A DNA stretch of 64,000 nt from Thalassovita mediterranea (GCF_001458435.1 NZ_CYSF01000007.1:248001-312000), one strand, 5' to 3'; positions 9,321 through 20,999 are shown, numbered from the stretch's first letter. Translations and numbers: made by a program. Notes: generated from the sequence alone by a model not told the origin.

Positions 9321-10166
9321 TTATTTGTCGCGCGCGGGCATTGCACCTAGGGCTACGCCCGACAGGATCACCAGCGTGGCGATGGCGAATTGCAGATCCG
9401 GCCATTCCCCCAGCAGCAGCGCGCCACCGATGATCGCAATCACCGGCACCGTCAACTGCGCCACCGCCGCTCGACTGGCGCCAAGGCGGGGCAAAACGCT
9501 GTACCACAGCGCATAGCCAAGGCCGGAGGTGACAGCGCCCGACAGAACCGCCAGCAGGATCGCCCGTGCGCTCATCTCCCACGCGCCAAACAGTGCCCAT
9601 GCAGCAAGTCCCACAGGCGCCGCCCAGATGAAATTCAGCGCGGTTTCCCGCGTCGGGTCAGATGCCCCGCGTCCCATCAGCGAATAGATGCCCCAGCCAA
9701 CCCCAGCCAGCGCCATCAGCGCCGACGCAAGTGGCGGCATTGCAGCCTCTGCACCGGGCCACAGGATCCACGCCAATCCCGCCAGCGCCAGCGCGGCCCC
9801 CAACCAGCGGGGCAGCGGGACCGCTTCGGCCATCATCACGGCGCCTGCGAACATAGTGATCTGGACCATCGCAAACAGGACCAGTGCCCCTGCGCCTGCA
9901 TCAAGCGCCTGATAGGCCAGTGAGAAGCCGTAGAGGTAGGTCAGCAGCGACAGCACCGCGAACCCGCGCTTAAGCGGCGGTGCGGCGGTCGGTTCCGCAC
10001 CGCGCCGTAACAGCAACAACGCCCCCAGCATCACCGCACCCGAGGCAAGCCGTAGGGAGGCAAAGGCCACAGATTCCGCCCCCGCCAAAACAATTCCTGC
10101 GCGGTTCAGCAGAGAGTTCGCCGCGAAGGCCACCATGGTCACAAAGGTCAGTAGAAACAGGCGCAT
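9321..10166 (-). CDS. EamA/DMT-family transporter
   Basis: A 281-residue membrane protein with about ten hydrophobic helices arranged as two EamA repeats (roughly 1-135 and 145-275), the layout of the drug/metabolite transporter superfamily. It begins MRLFLLTFVTMVAFAANSLLNRAGI, with the typical TM1 signature, and the first repeat carries FASLRLASGA, a motif common in the RhaT/YdcZ branch. The transported compound cannot be inferred. It starts 4 bases after the tag stop on the same strand, so the two form an operon. Confidence 0.85.
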   Translation of the reverse strand: MRLFLLTFVTMVAFAANSLLNRAGIVLAGAESVAFASLRLASGAVMLGALLLLRRGAEPTAAPPLKRGFAVLSLLTYLYGFSLAYQALDAGAGALVLFAMVQITMFAGAVMMAEAVPLPRWLGAALALAGLAWILWPGAEAAMPPLASALMALAGVGWGIYSLMGRGASDPTRETALNFIWAAPVGLAAWALFGAWEMSARAILLAVLSGAVTSGLGYALWYSVLPRLGASRAAVAQLTVPVIAIIGGALLLGEWPDLQFAIATLVILSGVALGAMPARDK

Positions 10167-10170
10167 GGTG

Positions 10171-10788
10171 TTACTCTTTCATTGCGGGACGGGTGAAATC
10201 CGCCCGCATTTCTTCGGCCCGAGCGCGCATAACGCAGCCTGTGGCGTGGTCGTTGATCAACCCCATCGCCTGCATAAAGGCATAAACAGTGGTGGGGCCA
10301 ACAAACTTCCAGCCGCGTTTTTTCAACGCTTTTGACAACGCGATAGAGGCGGGGGAGGTGGATTGCGTCTGCGGCTCTGCCAGCTCCTCCGGCGCGGGTT
10401 CAAACGACCAGACAAAGGCCGCGATAGATCCTGCCTCTGCCACCAGTTCCTGCGCGCGGGCGGCGTTGTTGATCACCGCGTTGATTTTGCCCCGATGACG
10501 GACAATGCCCGCATCTGCGAGCAGGCGCGCCACGTCATCGTCGCCATAGGCCGCTATTTTGTTGAAATCGAAGCCGTCGAAGGCCGCGCGAAAATTCTCG
10601 CGCTTTGCCAAAATGGTGCGCCAGCTGAGGCCGGACTGAAAACTTTCCAAACATAGCTTTTCAAACAGGCGAATGTCATCGCTGACCGGATAGCCCCATT
10701 CGGTGTCATGGTAGGGTAAAAACGCCTCGACCCCTGCGACCCATGCGCAGCGACAGTGTCCATCGGGCGCTGTGTATAGCGATGCCAT
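10171..10788 (-). CDS. tag: DNA-3-methyladenine glycosylase I
   Basis: Tag removes 3-methyladenine from alkylated DNA, starting base excision repair. The product has 205 residues. The signature LFEKLCLESFQSGLSWRTIL is at about 43-62. The family's zinc site is visible in the N-terminal HCRCAW and the C-terminal NDHATGC. WKFVGPTTVYAFMQAMGLINDH is the conserved C-terminal block. The start at 10788 has a GGAGAAAGAG ribosome site. It lies upstream of the EamA transporter gene, with a 4-base gap. Confidence 0.95.
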   Translation of the reverse strand: MASLYTAPDGHCRCAWVAGVEAFLPYHDTEWGYPVSDDIRLFEKLCLESFQSGLSWRTILAKRENFRAAFDGFDFNKIAAYGDDDVARLLADAGIVRHRGKINAVINNAARAQELVAEAGSIAAFVWSFEPAPEELAEPQTQSTSPASIALSKALKKRGWKFVGPTTVYAFMQAMGLINDHATGCVMRARAEEMRADFTRPAMKE

Positions 10789-10908
10789 GCTCTTTCTCCG
10801 GTCTGGTTTGCCCCAGCATTAACAGGCCAGAGCGACGGTGCAATTTATTCGAACTCACATCTATGTGGGGTCCAATCGTTTGCGTAGATCAATACGGCGG
10901 AGACAAAC

Positions 10909-10934
10909 GAAAAAGGGCCGCCCGAAGGCGACCC
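10909..10934 (-). terminator. Intrinsic terminator of groESL
   Basis: On the minus strand GGGTCGCC-TTCG-GGCGGCCC is followed by TTTTTCG, with one G-U wobble in the stem. It lies about 40 bases past the groEL stop and ends the groES-groEL operon. Confidence 0.85.
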
Positions 10935-10972
10935 CAAATCTTGCAGCCAGTGGCTGATCAATCCCGATAGGA

Positions 10973-12631
<1,659 letters not shown>

Positions 12632-12651
12632 TTAAATTCTGTCGTCGACAA

Positions 12652-12939
12652 TCAGGCAATGATGCCCATGATGTCGGATTCTTTCATGATCAGCAGCTCT
12701 TCACCGTCGACGGTGATTTCGGTGCCGGACCATTTGCCGAACAGGATTTTGTCGCCTTCTGCAACGTCCATGGCAACGCGGTTGCCCGCATCGTCCTTGG
12801 CGCCTGCGCCAACAGCTACAACCAGGCCTTCCGCCGGCTTTTCTTTGGCGCTGTCGGGAATGATCAGCCCACCTGCGGTTTTTTCATCGCTCTCTACGCG
12901 GCGAACCAGCACACGGTCATGAAGCGGTTTAAATGCCAT
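12652..12939 (-). CDS. groES: 10 kDa co-chaperonin GroES
   Basis: GroES caps the GroEL ring. The 95-residue product starts [20 protein letters not shown], has the mobile loop segment [19 protein letters not shown] (about 20-38), and ends with the conserved [21 protein letters not shown]. It is first in the groESL operon. The CIRCE operator lies 59 bases upstream of its start codon, so HrcA repression relieved on heat shock is expected. Confidence 0.98.
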   Translation of the reverse strand: MAFKPLHDRVLVRRVESDEKTAGGLIIPDSAKEKPAEGLVVAVGAGAKDDAGNRVAMDVAEGDKILFGKWSGTEITVDGEELLIMKESDIMGIIA

Positions 12940-12997
12940 CTCTGAGGCTCCTCAGCTCAAAGTTTTTGTCCGGTCCCCTTCTCATGAAGCAGGACCG

Positions 12998-13024
12998 TTA
13001 GCACTCACTAGGGTCGAGTGCTAA
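12998..13024. promoter_or_regulatory. CIRCE operator (HrcA binding site) of groESL
   Basis: TTAGCACTC, 9 bases, GAGTGCTAA: an exact match to the CIRCE consensus. Here the perfect inverted repeat extends three bases further each side (CCG and CGG), giving 12-base arms from 12995 to 13027. HrcA binds CIRCE and represses chaperonin genes in the absence of stress. hrcA itself is not in the window. Confidence 0.97.
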
Positions 13025-13027
13025 CGG

Positions 13028-13289
13028 AGGCATAGTTAGGAATGGCCTTAGGGGGAGTCAACCGTTTGTGGGGGGATATTTTTGACAGCCCAGCACTCTT
13101 ATTTCAAAGCGCCGCATCGGCTCGACCTAATCAACGCGGCCCGTGGGCGGGCGGATTGCTTGTCACCTGCCCGCACGTTGTCGACGTGTTGCAAGGCTAC
13201 AAGGGCGCCGAAATCTCATTGCCGCCAACCATCTAACTACTTACTTTGAATTGAAATGCCACCTCCATCCATCGCAGCAGATTTACACT
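13028..13289. other. Intergenic region between groESL and an orphan gene
   Basis: These 262 bases lie between the CIRCE element and the hypothetical gene at 13290. Short open frames run through it, but none shows a ribosome site, a recognisable protein or a coding-like pattern. The last 40 bases are AT-rich and probably belong to the promoter and leader of the next gene. Confidence 0.4.
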
Positions 13290-14045
13290 ATGAAGCTTGC
13301 CTTAGAACATCCTGCATGGTCCCTACTATATGGCCCTTACGGGGTGCAGGATGTGTCCGGAGCTTTGGCACAATTGGCTAAACAGTGGGACCAACCGCTG
13401 GCTGATACTCTCTATTGGGAGATGCTTCATCACCAAGAAGACTTATACCCGGTGACCTACGCGGCGTCGCCATGGCTTTGGGAAATAGCACCGAAGGATC
13501 TTACGAATCTGAGTTTCCTATCTTGGATTCTGCATTGTGCCACTTACCCAAACGACCTGCGGGATCTAGCCACACCGCGCAGTTTAATTCCGGGATTGTC
13601 ATCTCTCAGATATGACACAAGTGAAGTCTTTCAGTGTGAAAGGACGGCACTTGTTGAGCAGCATCCCACTGTGCTGTTAGGGATAGAACAATGGTGCAAC
13701 AGCCACTTCCCAACTATAGCAGAACGCTGCCAAGCTGCATTGCCGGACTGTCAGAACCCACATGGCATCTACAACTTGTTGGTTGGCCCAATGGCAGTGG
13801 AAGGCGCGCAGAAGGCGGCCAATGTTCTAGGTATGTGGTGTGACGGGCATGATCCAGAAACCATAGCCGAAGAAACCGAAACCTGGAGCGAAAAGGACCT
13901 GCAGCTGTCCCAAAAGTGGGTCCGGCTTTTAGATCAGCACGCCCCCGAATGCGGCGTAGCTCTGCGGGACTATGCCCAGCTGGAGGGGGGCAACCAAATC
14001 ACGCTTCGCTGCAACGACACTCCTGACCTGTTCAGGAAAGAATGA
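13290..14045 (+). CDS. Hypothetical protein, helical-repeat (immunity-like) N-terminus
   Basis: A 251-residue soluble protein I cannot assign. Its first 70 residues have the pattern YGPYGVQDV...LYWEMLHHQEDLYPVTYAASPWLWEIA. This recalls alpha-solenoid proteins, often seen beside toxin genes, that begin with YG...DV...L.HQ...Y..SYAA.P.L. No toxin gene is adjacent. Base composition is AT-richer than neighbouring genes, with many rare codons, hinting at transfer. Its TGA stop abuts the stop of the reverse-strand gene at 14046. The start at 13290 lacks a clear ribosome site. Confidence 0.6.
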   Translation: MKLALEHPAWSLLYGPYGVQDVSGALAQLAKQWDQPLADTLYWEMLHHQEDLYPVTYAASPWLWEIAPKDLTNLSFLSWILHCATYPNDLRDLATPRSLIPGLSSLRYDTSEVFQCERTALVEQHPTVLLGIEQWCNSHFPTIAERCQAALPDCQNPHGIYNLLVGPMAVEGAQKAANVLGMWCDGHDPETIAEETETWSEKDLQLSQKWVRLLDQHAPECGVALRDYAQLEGGNQITLRCNDTPDLFRKE

Positions 14046-14312
14046 TCAGGGCCGCCACACCTTGCCGTGTGTTATTACCCGATCGGGGGCGTGCCATCGA
14101 TAGTCGTTCTCCATTGCATCGGCATTGGCTATCCATTCATCTTCGGTGGGGTCGGGTACATTGCCCACTAAACCGCATCCATAGCAGATGACGTCAATGG
14201 AAACGTCCGAGATCACACAGGCCATGACAACCCAGTCGTGGTCGCATGTTTCTGGATCAGCATAGGTTTTGGGAAAAATTCTAAGAAATAGGTTAAGTAA
14301 AAAATCGATCAT
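14046..14312 (-). CDS. Hypothetical 88-residue protein
   Basis: A small acidic protein with a hydrophobic N-terminus (MIDFLLNLFLRIF) and four cysteines, two of them in CYGCG around residue 43. No family was recognised. Composition is AT-rich like its convergent neighbour. The stops of the two genes fall in one TGATCA palindrome at 14043-14048, leaving no spacer. The start has only a weak ribosome site (AGAAG). It may be a real gene of the same acquired block. Confidence 0.5.
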   Translation of the reverse strand: MIDFLLNLFLRIFPKTYADPETCDHDWVVMACVISDVSIDVICYGCGLVGNVPDPTEDEWIANADAMENDYRWHAPDRVITHGKVWRP

Positions 14313-14365
14313 TCGGCTTCTAAAGGTCTTTGTCGTGGTTTGCGTTTGTGCGCCTATCGTCTCTT

Positions 14366-15022
14366 TTAAGTTTCTTTAACAGCTTTCTTCCCGAGAGCCG
14401 TCAAATCATAAATCCCCGTGTTCACCCGTTCGAACCAGCCGTAGTGGTTTGACGCCATGACCCGTGTGGCGCGGGTCACCTCGGTGCCTTTGGCGACCAC
14501 GGCGCCTTTGGTGGGGCCGTGTTCGGCCAGATAGGCAGCGCAGCGCAGGGCCTCTTGGCGGTAGGATGTGATCAGGCCCACGCGGGTGGCGCCACCTTGG
14601 TTCGGGTCGCCCTCGCGGCGTTCAAATTCCGCCATCAGCGTTGTCTGGCGCCGCTTGACCTTGCGCGGCTGAAAGGGGGCGGGGTCATGATGGACCTGCA
14701 CCTCACCCGCCGGTGAAACACTGATCACCCCAAGGCCTAGGCGTGTGCATAGGCCTATGTTGCCCTTGAACGCCTTGTAGCCGGCGCGTCCTTTCCAACG
14801 TGGGACGGCCAGATAGACCTGATCGGTCACTTTCTGGCGGGCAACCCCCTGTTGTAGCAGGGTCAAGGAAAAGCCTGTCTTCAGTTCCACAATCACCGGA
14901 GGTTCACCGTCACGCAGGGCGACAACATCGGCTGCGCCAATTTCAGATTTCACCTCAAATCCCAGCGCCTCAAAGAACGCTTTCACAGGTGGGTAAAGAT
15001 CGGTTTCAGACAATTTGGTCAT
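14366..15022 (-). CDS. DUF2161 family protein, PD-(D/E)xK nuclease-like
   Basis: A 218-residue protein of the DUF2161 type (PF09929). After the helical start LYPPVKAFFEALGFEVKSEI come IGAADVVALRDGEPPVIVELKTG (about 28-50), in which an Asp and the E-x-K pair form a PD-(D/E)xK nuclease core. A DNA-binding-like C-terminal part (about 150-215) follows, resembling a winged helix. It is annotated as a putative phosphodiesterase in other genomes. The in vivo role is unknown. Divergent from the TraB/GumN gene. Confidence 0.75.
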   Translation of the reverse strand: MTKLSETDLYPPVKAFFEALGFEVKSEIGAADVVALRDGEPPVIVELKTGFSLTLLQQGVARQKVTDQVYLAVPRWKGRAGYKAFKGNIGLCTRLGLGVISVSPAGEVQVHHDPAPFQPRKVKRRQTTLMAEFERREGDPNQGGATRVGLITSYRQEALRCAAYLAEHGPTKGAVVAKGTEVTRATRVMASNHYGWFERVNTGIYDLTALGKKAVKET

Positions 15023-15146
15023 AGTATTGGTGTACTGTGCCCATCACAGGCGGCCAAGCCCCTAGCGTCGGGTTAGATGGGGGCATTGATTTGCAATCCT
15101 TGCGGGATTTGTTAGGATTTCTGCCGACATAAAAGGGTGTAATGTG

Positions 15147-16172
15147 ATGCGATTGAAGCAGGTGCTACAGGCGACGGTTTTGCTGTGTGGTTTGGCGGTT
15201 GGCATTGCGCCGGATGAAGGCCACGCGGACTGTGATGCGCCTGCAACATTGGACGATGCGCAACTGATGGATCTACGCGCGCGCGCTGCATCCGTTCCCT
15301 ATCACTCGGGCCTATTATGGCAGGTCGAAAAGGATGGAGTCACCTCGTATGTTTTTGGGACCATGCACCTTTATACGCCACGCCATGGCCGGTCGCTTGA
15401 ACGGTTGAAGCCTCTTATTGAAGAGGTGGAACAGGTTTTCGTCGAGTTTGATAAGGCAGATATGTCGGCCTTTGAGCGCCGTCTAACCAGCGACGCGACA
15501 TTGATCACTATTACAGATGGGCCCAGCCTGCTGGATCGTTTGGGGCCAGTGGCATGGGAACGATTGAAAACGGCGCTGGAACCTTACCAGATCCCCGGTT
15601 TCATGGCGGCCAAGATGCAGCCGTGGTTTCTTGGGTTCACCATGATGATGCCGCGCTGCGCGATAGATGATCTGCAGGCCGGACGGGTGGGGATCGACAA
15701 GATGATCGAAGAGACAGCGGACGCAGCGGATAAACCCGTGTCTTCGCTCGACAGGGAACAGGACATGCTCGACAGGTTGGCAGGCGACCCATTGGATCAG
15801 CAGGTTGATGACATGCGCTGGTCGCTGATGCTGGATCTACCAACAGCCTATGGCATGGGCGGCTTGTCGGACTTCTACTTTGGCGAAGAAATTCAACTGA
15901 TCTGGGAAAATGCCCAAGTCGAACTGGACAGGATCAGTGTCGGTCTTTCGGATCAGGATGCCGCCCGTCTGCGCGGCCTCTTTGATGAAATGATGGGGGA
16001 TTTGATCGCAGGGCGAAATCATCTTTGGGCGCCGACGTTGATCGACGGGTTGACGGTGCGCCCCAGCTTGGTCGCTGTTGGGGCAATGCACTTGCCAGGC
16101 GAGGAAGGGGTTTTGCGTCTGTTGGAAGAGGCCGGTTTTACCATCACCGCGTTGTCCATGTCACAGCCCTAA
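15147..16172 (+). CDS. TraB/GumN family protein, exported
   Basis: A 341-residue protein with a signal peptide (residues 1-28, ending near GHA). YVFGTMHLYTPRH near residue 70 and LVAVGAMHLPGEEGVLRLLEEAGF near the C-terminus are the two conserved blocks of the TraB/GumN family (PF01963). A motif RNHLWAP lies between them. The fold resembles a metal-dependent (Tiki-like) protease or the EreA hydrolase, but the bacterial function is unknown. The GTG at 15144 is also in frame; the ATG at 15147 has better spacing from the AAAGGG site. Confidence 0.82.
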   Translation: MRLKQVLQATVLLCGLAVGIAPDEGHADCDAPATLDDAQLMDLRARAASVPYHSGLLWQVEKDGVTSYVFGTMHLYTPRHGRSLERLKPLIEEVEQVFVEFDKADMSAFERRLTSDATLITITDGPSLLDRLGPVAWERLKTALEPYQIPGFMAAKMQPWFLGFTMMMPRCAIDDLQAGRVGIDKMIEETADAADKPVSSLDREQDMLDRLAGDPLDQQVDDMRWSLMLDLPTAYGMGGLSDFYFGEEIQLIWENAQVELDRISVGLSDQDAARLRGLFDEMMGDLIAGRNHLWAPTLIDGLTVRPSLVAVGAMHLPGEEGVLRLLEEAGFTITALSMSQP

Positions 16173-16264
16173 CGCCCTGCCTCTTTGTCACCGTGACAAA
16201 CATATGGGGGCGGCCTATAAGCCGCCCCAAGTTTATGTTTCCACGATTCACGAAGGATGCTCCC

Positions 16265-17185
16265 ATGACCACGCAGGTTTTTGGCCACAAATCCCCTGAC
16301 ACCGATTCCACCGGCTCGCCCATCGTTTGGGCCTGGTACCTGAACGAAGTGAAAGGCGTTGCCGCCGCCCCAAAGCTGCTGGGCGAACCTAACACCGAAG
16401 CGCTGTTCATGCTGGACCGCTGGAACCTGGATAAGCCGGAAATCATCGACGGGGTCGAAGCTGGCGCGCCGGTTGTCATCGTTGACACCAACAACCCTGC
16501 TGAACTGCCCGAAAACATCAATGACGCGGACATCACTGCGATCATCGACCACCATAAACTGGTTGGCGGTCTGGAAACCAAAGGCCCGATCGACATCACC
16601 ATCCGTCCGCTGGCCTGCACCGCGACCATCATGTATGACCTGATGGGCGACGCCGCCGCCAAGATGCCTGAGGCCATCAAAGGCGCTGCGCTGACCTGCA
16701 TCCTGTCCGACACGCTGGAATTCCGTTCGCCCACCACCACCGACCGTGACCGCGAAGTGGTTGCTGCGCTGGCCGCCGATCTGGGCATCGACGTCACCGC
16801 CTACGCGGCTGAAATGTTCGCCGCGAAATCCGACGTTTCGGCGTTCTCCGATGCGGAACTGATCCGCATGGACTCCAAAGAATACGAAGTGGACGGCACC
16901 AAATTCCGCGTCTCCGTTCTGGAAACCACTGCACCGGAAATCCCGCTGGGCCGCAAAGAGAGCCTGATGGAAACCTTCAAAACCGTTCAGGCCGAAGACG
17001 GCGTGGACGAAGTTCTGCTGTTCGTGGTCGACATCCTGAAAGAAGAAGCGACCCTGCTGGTCCCGAACGATCTGGTCAAAGGCGTTGCTGAAAAATCCTT
17101 CGGCGCCACTGTGGACGGCGACAGTGTTGTCCTGCCCGGCATCATGAGCCGCAAGAAACAGATCATCCCGAACCTGAAGGTCTGA
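16265..17185 (+). CDS. ppaC: Manganese-dependent inorganic pyrophosphatase (family II)
   Basis: The enzyme hydrolyses pyrophosphate with Mn or Co at a DHH-type site. The 306-residue product has GHKSPDTDS (residues 7-15; His and Asp metal ligands), VDTNN (third ligand), IIDHHKL (DHH motif) and the C-terminal SRKKQIIP substrate signature. The start at 16265 has a GAAGGA site. This family is typical of Firmicutes and replaces the usual family I enzyme (Ppa) in only some Proteobacteria. Codon use is like the highly expressed genes here. A terminator follows at once. Confidence 0.93.
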   Translation: MTTQVFGHKSPDTDSTGSPIVWAWYLNEVKGVAAAPKLLGEPNTEALFMLDRWNLDKPEIIDGVEAGAPVVIVDTNNPAELPENINDADITAIIDHHKLVGGLETKGPIDITIRPLACTATIMYDLMGDAAAKMPEAIKGAALTCILSDTLEFRSPTTTDRDREVVAALAADLGIDVTAYAAEMFAAKSDVSAFSDAELIRMDSKEYEVDGTKFRVSVLETTAPEIPLGRKESLMETFKTVQAEDGVDEVLLFVVDILKEEATLLVPNDLVKGVAEKSFGATVDGDSVVLPGIMSRKKQIIPNLKV

Positions 17186-17211
17186 TCCTTCCTCACGGCA
17201 TAGAATGTAGA

Positions 17212-17243
17212 GAGGCCCGCGCAGATTTGCGTGGGCCTTTTTG
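17212..17243 (+). terminator. Intrinsic terminator of the pyrophosphatase gene
   Basis: AGGCCCGCGCA, a 3-base loop, TTGCGTGGGCCT, then TTTTTG. One G-U pair in the stem. Confidence 0.88.
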
Positions 17244-17253
17244 TTTGCTCAGA

Positions 17254-18630
17254 TCAGGGACGTTTCTCGGCCTGTAGCCAAACGCCGCCTTCGGGGCGCA
17301 AGGTCAGGATCATCACAGGTTTGGGGCTGCGCCCCGGCACCGCGCTGAAGCGATAGCGCGCCAGTAGGGTGGCAAGGACGATCACTGCCTCTTGCACCGC
17401 GAAAGAGGCGCCAATGCAGATGCGGGGCCCGTCGCCAAAGGGCAGATAGGCATAGCGCTGGATTGCCTTGCGATCGGCAAAACGTTCTGGGCGGAATTGG
17501 TCGGGATCATCCCACAGCAGGTGATTGCGGTGCAGCGCATAGATTGGCAGCATCACCGTATCCCCGCGCCGTATCTCGCGCCCGCAAAGCTCATCGGCTG
17601 TCTGAGCGGTCCGCGACAGGATCGCAGCGGGTGGATATAGTCGCAGCGTTTCATCAACAATCTGACGGACGAACGGGAGGTCCTGCAAATGATCCGCGTT
17701 CGCCACATCGGTGCCAATTACGGCGCGGGCTTCGGCATGGGCGCGTTCTTGGGCTGCTGGATCAAATCCCATCAGATAGAGCGCCCAGCCGAGCGTCAGT
17801 GCGGTGGTTTCATGTCCCGCGACGATGAAGGTCAGTAGGTTGTCACGCAACTCTCCGGTGTTCATTTGTCGCTTGGTTTCTGGATCTTCTCCCGCCAACA
17901 ACAGATCCAATAGATCTGCGGTAGCACGTGGTCCAGATTTGCGGCGTCCCTCGATGGCGGCATCCGCGACATGTTTCATGTCACGTAGGGCGTGGCCAGT
18001 CATCAGCCGGGCAGGGCGAGGGACCCAGTCTGGCATGCCCAGCATATCCAGCAGCGACACGCGGCCTGCCTCGGCAATGTAGGCATCAATGGCGCGGTGG
18101 ATCGACTGGCGATCAAAACCGTCGTCGCCGGAAAAGGTCACATCGCTGATCACATCAAATGTCGCGCGCACCATCTCGTCTGCCATATTCACGGCGCGCG
18201 CGCCGGCTGCATCTATGCGTGCGCAGGCCGCTTCGGCTGCGGCGGACATGACCGGAGCCAGATTGGTGACATTGCGGTGTGAAAAAACCGGCGCGGCGGC
18301 GCGCCGCTGCCAGCGCCAATGGGCGCCTTCTGCAATGAACATTGATTCGCCGATTGCTGGGCGCAGCAGGTTTTTGGTCACCAGTGATTTCGGATAATCA
18401 TCGACCCGTTCCAACAGGACCTGCCGGATCGCGTCAGGGTCCATCACCATGTGCCAACGTCGCCCCGTTTTGCCGCTGACCATCGGTTGGCGGGTTGCAA
18501 TATCGGGCAGTATCGAAAGCAGATTTTCACGCGCCGCACGCAGGGATTTGAGCATACCCCAGGGTTCGCGGACCAGCGGTATATGAGCGGGCAGCGTGGT
18601 GCTGTTTGGTGTGTCAGGTACGTGTGGCAT
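17254..18630 (-). CDS. Cytochrome P450
   Basis: The 458-residue soluble P450 has all class hallmarks: the I-helix oxygen motif AGHETT (271-276), the K-helix ETLR (327-330), PERF (381-384) and the haem loop FGDGPRICIG (398-407) with Cys405 as haem thiolate. No fused reductase and no ferredoxin gene is nearby, so redox partners lie elsewhere. Substrate is unknown. ATG 18630 was chosen over 18645 and much longer extensions because the proline-rich P450 start (IPLVREPWG) follows it. It diverges from the lipoprotein gene at 18800. Confidence 0.92.
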   Translation of the reverse strand: MPHVPDTPNSTTLPAHIPLVREPWGMLKSLRAARENLLSILPDIATRQPMVSGKTGRRWHMVMDPDAIRQVLLERVDDYPKSLVTKNLLRPAIGESMFIAEGAHWRWQRRAAAPVFSHRNVTNLAPVMSAAAEAACARIDAAGARAVNMADEMVRATFDVISDVTFSGDDGFDRQSIHRAIDAYIAEAGRVSLLDMLGMPDWVPRPARLMTGHALRDMKHVADAAIEGRRKSGPRATADLLDLLLAGEDPETKRQMNTGELRDNLLTFIVAGHETTALTLGWALYLMGFDPAAQERAHAEARAVIGTDVANADHLQDLPFVRQIVDETLRLYPPAAILSRTAQTADELCGREIRRGDTVMLPIYALHRNHLLWDDPDQFRPERFADRKAIQRYAYLPFGDGPRICIGASFAVQEAVIVLATLLARYRFSAVPGRSPKPVMILTLRPEGGVWLQAEKRP

Positions 18631-18799
18631 ATGCGTTCCGATCATGGCTGTCGGCTGTATGACTAACGATATAAGCGTCAGCGCTGTCTCGGCAACGCGC
18701 GGCATTCCGCGCTTGCCCGTGGCCAAAGTTTGCCAGATGCGTGTGGCTGGGCTATTGCGGGATGCAATATATCTTTGCGGGGCAGGGGAGAGGCCGAAA

Positions 18800-19537
18800 A
18801 TGATCAAACGTATGCTGGCTGTTGTGGCGCTTTTGGGGGCGGCAGCCTGTTCTTCTACGGCTGATCTGGCCGAAAAACCTGAACCGCTGGGTGATTTTTC
18901 GCTGGGGCATAATGTTGTTGTGGCAAACAACATGGTCAAAGGCCCGTTGTCGCGCAATGCCGAACCTGAGGAATGGGTTGCCGCGCTGGAAACTGCAATT
19001 GGCACCCGTTTTGAGCGTTACGAGGGGGAGCGCCTTTATCATTTTGGCGTCTCTGTTCAGGGGTATGTTCTGGCCCAGCCAGGGGTGCCGGTCGTGGCCT
19101 CCCCTAAATCGGTTTTGATCGTTAATATTGATGTCTGGGACGATGCTAAGGGTGTTAAACTCAATGCCGAACCCAAGCAAATTACAGTCTTGGAGCGCAC
19201 CTCGGGCGAGACGTTTTTGGGGTCTGGTCTGACCCAGTCGCGCGAAACCCAGATGAAAAATCTTTCCGAAAATGCTGCGCGTTTGATCAAGAACTATTTG
19301 GAACGTCAGAACAGCCAAGAAGGCTGGTTTATACCTGCGGTGGCGGGCGACGTTGAGGTGCCAGAAGAGGGCGCCGCAACGGTGGAATCGGCGTTAGAAG
19401 GTGAGGGCGCAATCGAAGGCGAAGCACCTGCGGAACCTGCGGAAAATCCGGTATCTGAAGCAGACGCAGCGGAAACCGCGACAGAAACGTCGCAGGAACC
19501 TGCCGCTAATACGCTTCAAGGTGCAACAGACGCTTGA
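18800..19537 (+). CDS. Putative lipoprotein with acidic tail
   Basis: A 245-residue protein. Residues 1-17 form a lipoprotein-like signal (MIKRMLAVVALLGAAAC) with Cys17 as the lipidation site, although the lipobox is the less usual A-A-A-C. A compact middle domain (about 28-175) begins GDFSLGHNVVVANNMVKGP; I do not recognise it. The last 60 residues are almost all Ala, Glu, Pro and Thr, a low-complexity acidic tail. The start has a GGGAGAGG site. It is upstream of tuf, with no clear terminator between. Confidence 0.7.
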   Translation: MIKRMLAVVALLGAAACSSTADLAEKPEPLGDFSLGHNVVVANNMVKGPLSRNAEPEEWVAALETAIGTRFERYEGERLYHFGVSVQGYVLAQPGVPVVASPKSVLIVNIDVWDDAKGVKLNAEPKQITVLERTSGETFLGSGLTQSRETQMKNLSENAARLIKNYLERQNSQEGWFIPAVAGDVEVPEEGAATVESALEGEGAIEGEAPAEPAENPVSEADAAETATETSQEPAANTLQGATDA

Positions 19538-19615
19538 TTTTCCCCCCCGAACCCAATAAACGGCCCGCGATGATCAATCGGGGCGTTGGCCCCCTAAACA
19601 CGAGGCGCCTTTAGA

Positions 19616-20791
<1,176 letters not shown>

Positions 20792-20811
20792 TCTCGACGA
20801 TTTGATCTAAG

Positions 20812-20840
20812 AAAAGGGCGTCCCTCGGGGCGCCCTTTTT
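20812..20840 (+). terminator. Intrinsic terminator of tuf
   Basis: AAAAGGGCG, TCCC-TCGG-GG, CGCCCTTTTT: a GC hairpin directly followed by five T, 20 bases past the stop. Confidence 0.88.
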
Positions 20841-20970
20841 GCGTGTCTATCAGATGCACCAGAGGGCAGTGCCCGCCCTAGCGGACGGTCGGGCGCGGCC
20901 CGAACGCGGGGCGCCCGGGCGGGTAGATCACTGCTCCTGTCTCATTTCCCGCCAAACCCCGCAAAACCCC

Positions 20971-20999
20971 TTGCCACATGGGCTTTGGCACTGTAGACG
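20971..20999 (+). promoter_or_regulatory. rpsJ: Possible promoter of the S10 cluster
   Basis: TTGCCA at 20971-20976, a 17-base spacer and TAGACG at 20994-20999. The -35 box is good and the -10 weak. It lies after the tuf terminator and about 120 bases before rpsJ, where a promoter is required. It is preceded by a very GC-rich tract (20881-20935) able to fold on itself. Confidence 0.3.

Noticed and set aside
8191..9600. Long reverse-strand open frame opposite etfA
   Set aside because: It runs through etfBA and the terminator and into the EamA gene. The translation shows low-complexity runs with no family.
13042..13236. 64-codon frame downstream of CIRCE
   Set aside because: It has no ribosome site or family match, and it starts inside the groESL promoter region.
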